A program made the translations under genes and the position numbers. Positions 1 to 10,700 of a stretch of 64,000 nucleotides of DNA are shown in pieces. The notes beneath the pieces were generated by a model. The model had not been told where the DNA came from. It was given only the letters and a program-made list of their open reading frames with translations, and searched no databases. Numbering within the stretch: the stretch's first letter is position 1; every line of letters begins with the position of its first letter. The stretch comes from Phyto melanocephala (Eukaryota > Arthropoda > Insecta > Diptera > Rhinophoridae), in NCBI GenBank assembly GCA_941918925.1, contig OW799235.1, positions 105,975,947 to 106,039,946 of the forward strand, given 5' to 3'.

Positions 1-307
1 ATGGGATTTGTTAATAAGTGTGTTTAGTAGAGATAATGAATATTAAAAAACACATATATTTATTCTAAAAGAACAACATTTTGCTAGTCTTACAAATAAT
101 AAATTTACATAAATTATCTATATTTGTTTACTTTGATATAAAACCAGATTTTTAAAACATTCAGTTTTCTTATAGTTGAATTTTAATTTTTTTTTAAATC
201 TTACAAACACAATTTAGAAATTTAAGTTATATAGTCGAGTAGAGCAAAAATGGCTGTGCAAGCATTTGATTTTCTAAAATTAAAATATTTCCTATTTTAC
301 CATTTTA
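1..307. other. AT-rich sequence, no gene seen
   Basis: No coding or repeat signature is recognised in this stretch before the first HINE copy. It is probably intergenic, or intron of a gene whose upstream exons lie outside the window. Confidence 0.4.
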
Positions 308-1826
308 TTATACCCTTCACACAGTGAATTTCACCCTTCCGTGTGAAATTTCTACAATTTTCATTTTCGGCCCTATAAAGTATATATTTTCTGAAAGCTT
401 ATGAATAGGAGAGTCGATTAAGCTCTGTAAGTCTGTCCGTCTGTCCGTGTGTATGTTGAAATCAACTTTTTGAAGCCCCCCGACATTGCCTGAATCCGGG
501 TGAGGTATTAAAATATAGGGTGAGGTATTTCGGGAGTAGATCCATATTAAAAATCAAAAACATCGGTACATAAACAACTGACATATGAGCAAAAACCCAC
601 GGCCACCTTGTTTTTTTTTTTAACACAAAAACAACAACATACATACATACAAACGTGGTATACTGGTTACAGTAAACGTGGATTCGAACTCCAGCTGAGC
701 CCCAAAAAAAATTTATTTTATATTTTATTTTATATATTATTAATATTTTTAATTATTTTTTTATAATTTTTTTTAATATATTTTTTATTTTTTTTTTTTT
801 TATTTTTTTATTTTTTTTTTTTAATTTTTTTTATTTTTATTTTAGATTTTTTATTTATATTTTTATTATATTTTTGTTAAATTTTTTTTAATTTTTTATT
901 ATATCGTTTTTAATTTTTTTTATTATATCTTTTTTATATTTTTTGTTTTATTTTTTAAAATTTTTTTTTTGTATTTTTTTTTAACACACTACGTAAATTT
1001 ATAATTTTACAATGGCATGTTTTTATATGGGCTAATCCGAAAATTTTTAAACCAGAAGCAAAAATTTAAAGTTGCCCAAATTCCAAATGTTTGTTAATGG
1101 AATAATAGGATACATATTCAAGCTTCAAAATATATAAGCAATAAGGTTTTACAGTGGTTGGTTTGTCCTTGGCAGAGGCTAACGTAAAGGTACCTCTTGC
1201 TTTCATTTATTTTTGTAAAAAAAGGGTATTTTCCACGGTCAAAAAAGTTGACAAAACAGTCGTTTCAGTATTTAGCGTTAAGCAAAACTTTAATTTGTTT
1301 AATTTTCTTTTATTTAAGATAAAAATCATATTTGTAAATTATCTAATTTATATAAACAATTTGAACTAAAAATGGGTACACTGTGTGTAACGTCCGTAAC
1401 GGAAAATGGGGTTTTTTAAGTTTAACAGAATGAATTTTAATAATTTTGTTTTCCAAACTAGCTTTATAAACAGAGTTTTTTATGCACTTTAATCTGATGG
1501 AAAAAAATAAATACCTTTATTACACTTTTTTTTTTTTAATATAAATGACAAAGTGTGTAACGTCCGTAACGGCATGAAAATACCCAAAAATTTTATTTTA
1601 ATATTATGAGGTGGAAGTAAGTGTTTATAATGGGTTTTCACATGCTGAATCTGAATCTGGGCTTTAAAAACTTAACCTCAAAGTAACAAAAAGTGTGTTT
1701 AATTAACATGCGATCCCTCAATCTGCAACTTGAATTGAGATGAATTTCAAATTCTCCTGAAACCTCAAATAATTCTTAAAAATCAATAATTAGTAATTTA
1801 TAACCATGTTGTAAACCGCAACCCCG

Positions 1827-2123
1827 ATGTTCCCCTTAAAATATTTGGCGGTACGCTCATGCATGCAATGTTTAAGTACTGGATTTTCCGTTAGAAAATC
1901 CAGTACTACTTCGCATGGAAAAGGAGCGGTGGACGGTGTTGGTGCTGTTGTTAAGCGAAAAGTTTGGCAACTAGTAAAAGCCCAAAATCTCATCTTAAAA
2001 AACGCTCGACATTTTCACAAATTAGCAAAAAAAAATGTAAATGGCGTTTTCTTAATTTACGTTGGTAAAAATTATGTCAAAACTATATCTGACGAAATAT
2101 CAAAAACATGGGTAAATGCATAA
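1827..2123 (+). pseudogene. Transposon ORF relic with SHGKGAVDGVGAVVKR motif
   Basis: This 98-codon frame lies inside the nested TIR element. Its central part reads SHGKGAVDGVGAVVKR and continues VWQLVKAQNLILKN. That motif resembles an 'HGKG.DG.GG..KR' signature I associate with transposon-related proteins in animal genomes; the association is from memory and unverified. The first 30 codons overlap a 33-bp perfect hairpin (1875-1907), suggesting that the 5' part is scrambled and the original frame extended differently. Unlikely to be a functional host gene. Confidence 0.35.
1875..1907. repeat. Perfect 14-bp stem hairpin
   Basis: AGTACTGGATTTTC at 1875-1888 and its exact reverse complement at 1894-1907 are separated by a 5-base loop (CGTTA). 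It sits within the transposon ORF relic just before the SHGKG motif, consistent with a local templated rearrangement. Confidence 0.9.
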
Positions 2124-2910
2124 AATATTCTAGCTCTTAAATCATATCATTATTTTTCAGGCTTTCCTAATGACAATACTATAAAAGTAGCTCGAACAGC
2201 TGGGTTTATTAAGCATAAGATACAATGTTAAACAGTCAAATAAACAAATAAATAAATGTAAGCTAATATAAGAGTAATGAAATATTCTATAATTTTTTTG
2301 TAACTAATAAATTAATAATTACAAGGTTAAAAAGATTTTTAAATACATGAATGTTTTTTATATACATAATTTGGTTTAATGGAAAAAGTGTAACGTCCGT
2401 AACAGACAAAAATTAAGATTTTTGCTTAACGGGACTACTTATACTTATTTTCTAAGCAGGATTGATATCGTCATATATTCCAATTAATTTTTTGTGTATG
2501 GAATTTTTTTGTTTATTATGCAAAATTCGCTAAAAAAATTGTAAATGCTCAATATCGACTTCCATTTTTTGTAACGTCCGTAACGGAACTTTAAGCTAGC
2601 ATAACTTTTTTTCAAAAACAGTTAACCTTTAAGTTTAAAACAAGTTTTGAAGAACTCCCAAAGAACTGCATTTTGCAAAAAATTTCATGAAAATATTCCA
2701 ATGTGAACGCCAGCTGTGTCAATCTTAAGAACAAATTTGCGTGCGAATGTAACGTCCGTAACGCAGGATTAGCCCATATGCATATTTTTTATGTGTATGT
2801 ACGTATTTCATATGAGATGAATGGCGATACAAACTATTGCTATTGCGCGACTACACGTTGTGAAGGGTATATAAGATTCGGCATGGCCGAATATAGCACT
2901 CTTACTAGTT

Positions 2911-3549
2911 CTTGATAAGTTTTCTTTTCATTAAGTATGGTATGTGCGTGAATTTGAAATTAGTTTTGATACCTCTTTGCATATATACAAATACATCTCA
3001 ACCCAAAAATGTAATGCAATAGTATTGAAAATAACAATTTTACAAGCAATTTTGCAATAAGAGTTACTATGTGATAATAAAGTTTCTGTTTCGTTTTACC
3101 TTCTCCTGTAAAGTTACAATTATTTGAGTTATGTATATGACTACAAAGAAATTAACAATTAAATATGTATATTAAGGTGACTGGAAATTTTTTTAAATTT
3201 TAAAGTGTGCAGGTCGGAATATTGTAACACTAAAATTTTAACCAAATCCGATAATGCTTTCGGGATGCGCATCGGAGTCATGGGATAGTAATATGCTTTA
3301 AACTATCGTGTTCCCACGACGTCCTCTCATGGCTATCGGGATAAAAAGTAGCCTATGTGTAATCGTGATTATTAAAAAAATCAATCATAATAAGTCACGC
3401 GATCCGATCAAATATTTTCTATCATTTACACAGTAATAGCGGTGGCAAAAACGAATAACTGTTTAAGTCGACATAAGCTAAAATTGATACAATAACTACA
3501 CAACTACCCTAAGGCAAATTTTCAACTATTTTGTACAACTTAAAACTTA
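2911..3549. other. Unassigned, includes probable old repeat fragment
   Basis: No gene seen. Around 3230-3400 the sequence is less AT-rich and includes GGGATAAAAAGTAGCCTATG, a string I associate with the 3' part of interspersed repeats in insects; unverified. Confidence 0.3.
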
Positions 3550-3790
3550 AACTTATTAATGCCGAATTCATGTTATAATCCATTTTTCTTTATTATTTTC
3601 GATGCCATCCTCGATTTTTTGAATTTTTACGCAGTTATAATTTGATGAGATAAAAATGTGATCCATCATTTTGTTTTAGACGTCATAATGTAAATATTTC
3701 ACTGTAAACTGTACTAACATACAGAAAAAGCTTCTAAATAACATTTAGTTTACGAAATAAAGGAGGGTTCCACATTGCCCGCCTATTCCA
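3550..3790 (-). mobile_element. HINE family 3 fragment (3e)
   Basis: The stretch resembles the internal part of the family-3 copy at 25.2-27.0 kb: GATGCCATCCTCGATTTTTT against GACGCCATTTTTGATTTTGA, and CATTTTGTTTTAGACGTCAT against CATTTTATTTTAGACGCCAT. Both ends are missing and divergence is high. Confidence 0.45.
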
Positions 3791-4002
3791 CAATACCCGA
3801 AGTTACTCTAGTCTTAACTTCAACTAGTAAGTTAATTAATTAAGAATTCTATTATACATTATACTGCATAAGAGCGGTTTAAGAACATAATCTTGGGGGA
3901 TACCTCCGGATAAGTTTTTGTCTTTTCCATATCGAAGAAAACGTTGAGTACTAAAAGCAATTAATAAATAAATTCACTAGATAATCTATGTATGTACTTT
4001 CT

Positions 4003-4630
4003 TTACTACAACGTTGGTATTCCATCAAGCCTTTGTGTTTTCCTCTTTTGTAATCTGGATGTGGACTTCAAAATTTTAACACTAGATATAGGAGTGAGGT
4101 ATTCCGTTTCCTTCAATGGGAATGACATTTTTCCGTTTGATGCCCATATTGATGCTGTTCCAGTTCCGTAATTTCTCCATACTGCACTTTTTTTTATCTT
4201 ATACGGCTCAGTTAATAGTGCTGCGTCAGCGTTTATTTCTATCATACTTTGTTTTAGTAGCCATTGTGCTGCTTTAGATTAAGTTGAATAAATCTTATGT
4301 ATTTTAATTACTTCCATGGCTCTTTTGAATCTCGGGCATATTGTAGAGCCAGTTATGTGGCCTCTTTTTTCACACACAGGACATAGAGATTTATTGGTAC
4401 AATCCCTTATCTTATGACCCTCTGCTCCCATTTTATGCACGTGTCCTTGTAGTCGCATTCGCTCCTTTACTGTTGCTAAACATTTGAAGCTTCTTGTCAG
4501 TTAGATTTTATGATTTTTTCCCAGAATATTAGCCAGAGAAACGCTTATACCAATTGTTGCTACTCGAGTACCTTCCTAGGCCGCTCTTCTTTTTATTAAG
4601 GGCAATTGAAGTACTCCCATCTTGTCCGAT
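4003..4630 (-). pseudogene. LOA/R1-type non-LTR retrotransposon fragment (gag end and endonuclease start)
   Basis: On the minus strand, about 4500-4290 reads GHKIRDC then CPVCEKRGHITGSTIC, the double CCHC zinc-knuckle pattern of ORF1 (gag) in I, R1 and LOA-type elements. Downstream, 4245-4006 reads MIEINADAALLTEPYKIKK followed by GTGTASIW. This resembles the start of an APE-type endonuclease (the '..LLSEPY...' block). The endonuclease is cut off after about 75 codons and no RT follows, so the piece is 3'-truncated. It lies just upstream of the first visible SCOT exon and is probably intronic to it. Clade assignment is from motif memory. Confidence 0.6.
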
Positions 4631-4753
4631 AACTATTTCAGCATATTAAAAATTTCCTAGCTTAAGGTAGCATCTCGTATCATTTCGTAACATGTATGTA
4701 TGTATGTACTTTTTTTTTTCTAAAATACAATTTTTTATACCTTATATTTTTAG

Positions 4754-7700
4754 CTAATTGCGTGCTATTCTACGAGTAGTAAACCAGCTAAGGGAAAAAT
4801 CTATGAAAGTGCGGCCGATGCTGTGGCTGATTTGCATGATGGTGCTAAAATCTTATTTGGGGGTTTTGGCTTGTGTGGCATACCAGAAAAAATGATTGAC
4901 GCCATTAGGCAAAAGGGTATCAAAAACTTGACAGCCGTTTCAAATAATGGAGGTAAGTGGGTACCATTGACATAGCTTCATTATCGTTTTAGAAGGAGGG
5001 CCACAATTAAAACAAAATGTTTCTTAATGTTTGGTGCTAGAAGAATAGCTGCTGCAAAATTAATATCACACAAAAACCTTGGACATCATAAAGTATACGA
5101 ATATTGTATTCATAATATACACGGAACATTTTATTCTTATCATAAAGGACAATGACAGAGAGATCCAATGAAATGTCGACTTTCTTAAAGTATATTCCTG
5201 ATAAATTTCATCTCTTTTATGATGACTGCCTAGAATAGAATAACATTATACGCTTTTATTAAAATTTATTCTTTAAAACATTAAATAAATAAGATGAAAA
5301 TTATGACTTTGACCCATATTGTATATAAATATCACATGTTATAACGAAGTGCTCTTTACTACAACAGCAAATTACTTCTCAAACCATTGGCTTTTTTCCA
5401 AATTTACCAATTTTTTTATATTTGTATTTTGGATCGGTATCTTTTCTTTTCGTTGCAACATAAAATTTTGATTCCGGTATCTGTTTGAGGTCCATTTTTC
5501 CATATGCTTTATCATTCATAAAAAAGCAGTTGTTAAATTTTGTTGACATTTTGTTTTATAGCAACAACTTTCTGCACCATATTAAAAGGTTTAGAAATTT
5601 AATTTCACGACAGATTCAAAAATCAGCATTCAGGTAATTTAAATGGTGTTATAGTTTTTGACGCGGTCATTGTCGGAGAGACCTGGGGGTGTTACTCCGT
5701 AATTCGATTCGAAAGAAAACATTTTCGAATTACAGAGTGATCAAACTGGAATGGGCCTCAATGGCATAAACTGTAACAAACAGAAATACATTCGTCTAAC
5801 AGATCACAATACTGTTTTCCAGGCTGAGATTATGACAATTACGGAAGAGTTTAGATGGATGAAGGGGATTGACAACGAAACTCTGACCCGTTTCATTACG
5901 AACAGCAAAACAGTTATCAATGAACGAAAGAGTTAAATTTCGAAGTATCCTGAAATGCGATAGTAACATAAACGAGCCTGAAATTTGTGAACATTTAGGA
6001 ATAATATTAATACCAATACACGTTGCTCTATTGATAGAATTATCTTCTTTTTAAGTTTTTGGTTTCTTTTAATATCTCTTTGCAATCTTTTCATTTATGA
6101 TCTGTGTCTAAGGTCTGTTTGTATCATTTTATCACATCCATTGGTGTAGCGAAATTATTTTTTCTGGTGGTGGCAAAAGCCTAAAAACCAGCGATGTCAA
6201 CTAAAGGCGCTAAGTATTAAGTCAAAATACGCTAAAAAGTCCTAAAATATTATTTTGATTTTCGAAAAATTTTTTTTTAATAAAAACCTTTTTTTTTATA
6301 CCCTTCACCTGTGGTGCACAAGGGTATATATAGCTTTGTCATTCCGTTTGTAATTTCTACAATTTTCATTTCCGACCCCATAAAGTATATATTTTCTGAA
6401 AGCATTATTAATAGAGAAGATGATTAAGCCTTTACCGTCTGTCCGTCTGCCCGTGTGTTGGTTGAAATCAACTTTTAGGAGCAACTACATGTTCCTCAGA
6501 TCTGTGTATGGTATCAATCTCTTGGAAATATCGAGGAATGAATCGCTATTGAAATTCAGCACAATCGCCCTAAAACTTTCTGGGATATGATCAAACAACC
6601 ACGACCACCTCGTTTTATTTCACAATTACAACAATAACAAACATATGTACTGGCATCGAATCCCAGCTGAGCCAAAAAATTTTTTTTTTTTTATATTTTT
6701 TTTATTTTTTTTTATTTTTAGAAACACATACGTAAACTCAATTTATAATTGTACATGTATGTACGTATGAGATAAATGGTAATACAAACAATTGTTATTG
6801 CATGAATACACGTTGTGAAGGATATATAAGATTCAGCACGGCCGAATATAGCACTGTTACTTGTTTAAATTACCTCAGAGATAAATTTGTGACTTTAGCA
6901 CGTGTTAAGTTGATTTCTTATTAATGTTATTAGTACTTAGTTAAGAAAACAGAAATAAAAATACCAAATGTCTTTAGCATACTTATAATATGTAAAATAA
7001 ATAAAGGGTGTTCAAATGTGAGATATAATTTTAATTTGAATAAAAAATAAGAGTTTTTTCGAAACACTAAAAATATTATTACACTTAGGTTCCGTTTAAA
7101 AATAAAAATAATGTTGGGCAGGTGAGCCTCTACTGGATTAACAGGCTTTCAATATTTTAACGAAATTCTCAAACACATTTTTCATAAAACTTTTGTCAAA
7201 GATTGATATTTGCTTCATAATGTTGTTTTTAAGCTCTTGATCTGTTGTGGTACTTCTGCTGTATACTTCCGATTTTTAAACACCATACAAAAAAAAAACA
7301 TAGTCTAAAGGTGTCAGAACGCACAATATTGATGGCCAATGTTCCCTACAAGAAATAATGCGATTTCCGTATTTTTCTTTCAAAAGACAAGTAGCACCAT
7401 CCTGTTCAAAACAACATATGTATTCTCTACGTCTAAATCATCATTTTTTTTTTGCCACAAAAAGCTTCGGATCATCTTCCTGTAGCGATTTCCATTAACC
7501 ATTGATACTTTAAATTGTGTCACCCTTTATAATGTTTAGTACTGTATTAAAATCTAAGAATATATTGAAGTAAACTTTTGTAGTTTTTTTGTAATATTTG
7601 TAAGCTTTCATGTACATTGCAATAACACTGCCGTCCAACCCCCCAAATTTGATAAAATAACCATTTAAATTGAATAGACACATAAAATTTACTCAGTTTA

Positions 7701-10700
7701 AGATTTTGACAGAAAAAATGTTTTAGCCTTTTGCCACACCCAAAAACAATTTTTAACTATGCAAATGGTATAGTTATATACATATGCAGATAGATAACCA
7801 GTTTAAACAGTCATTTACCCGTATTCATTAAAGAATATTTGCAGTTGCCTGTCAAAATCCGGCAGTTTATTTAAATAAATTTTAACTGTAAACATTAAAA
7901 ATGGTAGAAATGATGATAAAACACCAGCCATCGATTTCTTCGAACAACGAAAAATATTTTGTGCGCACATGAATTTGCCTAGTGTGGACCGCCGTTGTCG
8001 ATGTTTTGTTTTTGTTCAAACAGCGTTGTCAGAACATTTGTTCGAACAACGATGTCTGATATTAAAAGGCATTTTGAATATAAACGAAACAATAAATACT
8101 TTTTTTGTTCTAGTCTGAACCAAGGCAATCCATAAGATATATGCATCGCGGCAACAAACACTATAATTAGAAAAACTTATGCATTTTGTTTTCGTATATA
8201 TGCCGGCATATGTCACACATTTTTTTTCATTTTCTTCTTTAATTTTAGTAGTTTTTAAACAACTTTAAAGCGAAAACTTTTTGTATTCATGGTTTTGTAT
8301 TTTTTAAAACGTTTTAAATCAACTCGTCTAGACGTAAAGTTATTGATCTCAACGGAACTTCCATACTAATATGTATAACGATTGTCCTGCACTTCGGCGG
8401 CAAATACCGTTGAGATAAAAAATATTTGATTTTCTCGTTGATTTTTCTATTCTCTTGTTTTGTCTATCTTTCTCTTTCTTTTCTTTTGTTTTGTCTATCT
8501 TTAAACACGTTGCACTTCAAAAATTTTTTAAAAATCAACATGGATAAGCATCCTTTTTTTCAACAGCGGCATGCCGTTTCGTTGACGGTTTTTGTTTAAC
8601 GTCATTTGCATTATTCTGTTTCTTTAAATTGAATTTATTATGGTCAAGATCATATAAAACTTTATGCAGACATAGCACAGTTTAAACTCAGTTCGTATAC
8701 TGGAGATGTACCATTAAAGTTTTTATTTTTTTATACCCGCCACCAAAAAAATGGTGGGGGTATATTCATTTTGTCATTCCGTTTGTAACACATCGAAATA
8801 TCCTTTTTAGACCCCATAAAGTATATATATTCTGAATCAGGGTTTGATTTGATGACGATCTAGCTATGTCCGTCCGTCTGGAATATTAGGAAGAGAGTTA
8901 TAGCTCGAAAAGCAAGAGTAGGTCGAAAAAACCGTGTCCTTCGAACATCGAATAAAATGGAATTGTCTCCAAACGCATTAACGTAGACTCATGAAACTTT
9001 GAATATATATTTTCTGAGTAAAAACAATATCTTTCCCCGAAAATTATTTAAATCTATGCATTAGGAGAGGAGTTATCGATCAAAATGTACAAAAATTTAT
9101 ACCGCACAGTGTATTTTTCGGTATATTTAAAAACAAAAACGTCATAAAAGCAACAACAATACACTTTGCTTTTTGGTAAGACGCTTTTTTTTGACGGAAA
9201 ATCAATGTGCCACGCCCACTTTTACGCCCACCTCCCATATAACGTTTTACCTAAAATTCATATAATTTCTCAATAAATAAAGATTTTGGAATAATAAAGG
9301 GCTATATTGAAACACCTAAGTTGTACTCGTTCGCAAAAACAACTTTGACACGCCTACTATAACGCCCACTTTTCACGTTATCTACCATTAATGAAATTTA
9401 AAAGCTCATAAAACCGCCAAAATTAGAGGTATTATGATAAAATTTGCTACGTATATCTCCCTAGGCAATATCATTACTGTGCCAAAAAATTAAGGTGCCA
9501 CGCCCACTTTTACGCCCACCTCCCATATAACGTTTTAACTAAAATTCATATAATTTCTCTATTAATAAAGATTTTGGAATAATAAAAAGCTATATTGAAA
9601 CACCTAAGTTGTACTCATTCGAAAAAATAACTTTGACACGCCTACTATAACGCCCACTTTTCACGTTATCTACCGTTAATGAAATTTAAAAGCTCATAAA
9701 ACAGCCAAAATTAGAAGTATGATGATAAAATTTGCTGCGTATATCCCCCTAGGCAATATCATTACTGTGCCAGAAAATTAGGGTGCCACGCCCACTATTA
9801 ATAAAGATTTTGGAATAATGAAAAGCTATATTGAAACACCTAAGTTGTACTCATTCGAAAAAATAACTTTGACACGCCTACTATAACGCCCACTTTTCAC
9901 GTTATCTACCGTTAATGAAATTTAAAAGCTCATAAAACAGCCAAAATTAGAGGAATGATGATAAAATTTGCTACGTATATCCCCCTAGGCAATATCATTA
10001 CTGTGCCAGAAAATTAGGGTGCCACGCCCACTTTTACGCCTACCTCCCATATAACGGTTTATCTTAAATTCATGTAATTTCTCTATTGACAAAGTTTTTG
10101 GGAAAATAAAGGACTATATTGAAATATCTTAGTTGTATTTATTAGCAGAAACTTTATTGACACGCCTGCTTTAACGCCCACTTTCATTGAAAGACTACAT
10201 TTACAAAAGCATTTTAGTAGCAGATCAAAGTTATAAAGGGTGGTTAAATTTTAAAGACCGATGTTGAATTTAAATAAAACACAAATTATTTAGGATATTA
10301 TTATTATTTCTTTTTGTAATTATAATATTTGTATGGTTCAATTATGTATTTAACAAAATATCGGCCAAATGGCCCCCCCCATTCTTGGCACCACTCCTCT
10401 ATCTGATGGTCCAAATTTTCAATGACAATGTTGATGCTCAATTGTTGGGCATGATGATGAGTCGAGGTTGACTGCTCTTTTGCCACACTATCGCAAAAAC
10501 CAGCAGTGGTTCCCATTCAACGCACTAAGAAGGCTTTCACATTTTATACAGACCTGTTTTGCAGAAATTTAAATATTTGTTACAATTCTCCCGATTGTGG
10601 ACGAATTTTAACGATTATGTTGATCAAAATAATTACGAAGTGCAGAAAATGCATTTTGATTTGAACGCCCATTTTTATAAAAAACCTGAATAACTTTAAA

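Larger units (their letters stand above)
1387..2763 (+). repeat. Five dispersed copies of GTAACGTCCGTAACG
   Basis: Copies lie at 1387-1401, 1557-1571, 2390-2404 (last base A), 2571-2585 and 2749-2763, all in the same orientation. Each copy is itself a direct repeat, GTAACG-TCC-GTAACG. Spacings are 170, 833, 181 and 178 bp, so two copies sit toward the left end of the nested transposon and three toward the right end. Subterminal transposase-binding sites are a possible role (inference). Confidence 0.85.
1028..2776. mobile_element. Nested TIR DNA transposon with dispersed 15-mers
   Basis: The nested segment begins TGGGCTAATCC and ends with the exact inverted copy GGATTAGCCCA. Both ends are flanked by TA (1026-1027 and 2777-2778), so the termini with the duplicated TA form a perfect 13-bp inverted repeat. 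On either side the HINE sequence resumes as in other family-2 copies. TA duplication suggests the Tc1/mariner supergroup, but no DDE domain was recognised. The interior contains five same-orientation copies of GTAACGTCCGTAACG and a 98-codon open frame at 1827-2123 that may be a relic of its protein. Superfamily assignment is open. Confidence 0.7.
308..2910 (+). mobile_element. HINE/DINE-1-like element, family 2 (copy 2a), interrupted
   Basis: The 5' end has the family-2 inverted-repeat start (TATACCCTTCACACAGTGAA). It is followed by the conserved AAGTATATATTTTCTGAAAGC core, a GTCYGTCCGTCTGTCC run and a very T-rich tract at about 715-985. The 3' end carries the inverted match GTGAAGGGTATA, the hairpin ATTCGGCATGGCCGAAT and the terminus CTCTTACTAGTT. 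This order (5' subterminal repeat, GTCY microsatellite, 3' subterminal repeat, terminal hairpin) is that of Drosophila DINE-1/INE-1 elements, non-autonomous relatives of Helentrons. Compared with the roughly 570-bp copy at 6297-6865, it carries an extra nested element at 1028-2776. No HINE coding capacity is seen. Confidence 0.8.

Noticed and set aside
4691..4753. ATG-rich repeat (ATGTATGTATG) as a SCOT start codon
   Set aside because: Its frame runs into TAA just inside the exon, and a splice acceptor (TTTTTAG) ends at 4753, so the true start is in an unseen upstream exon.
308..6865. Tandem inverted TATACCC/GGGTATA hairpins and repeated ends as a CRISPR-like or regulatory array
   Set aside because: Structure and spacing match dispersed HINE termini; eukaryotic context, no regular repeat-spacer pattern.
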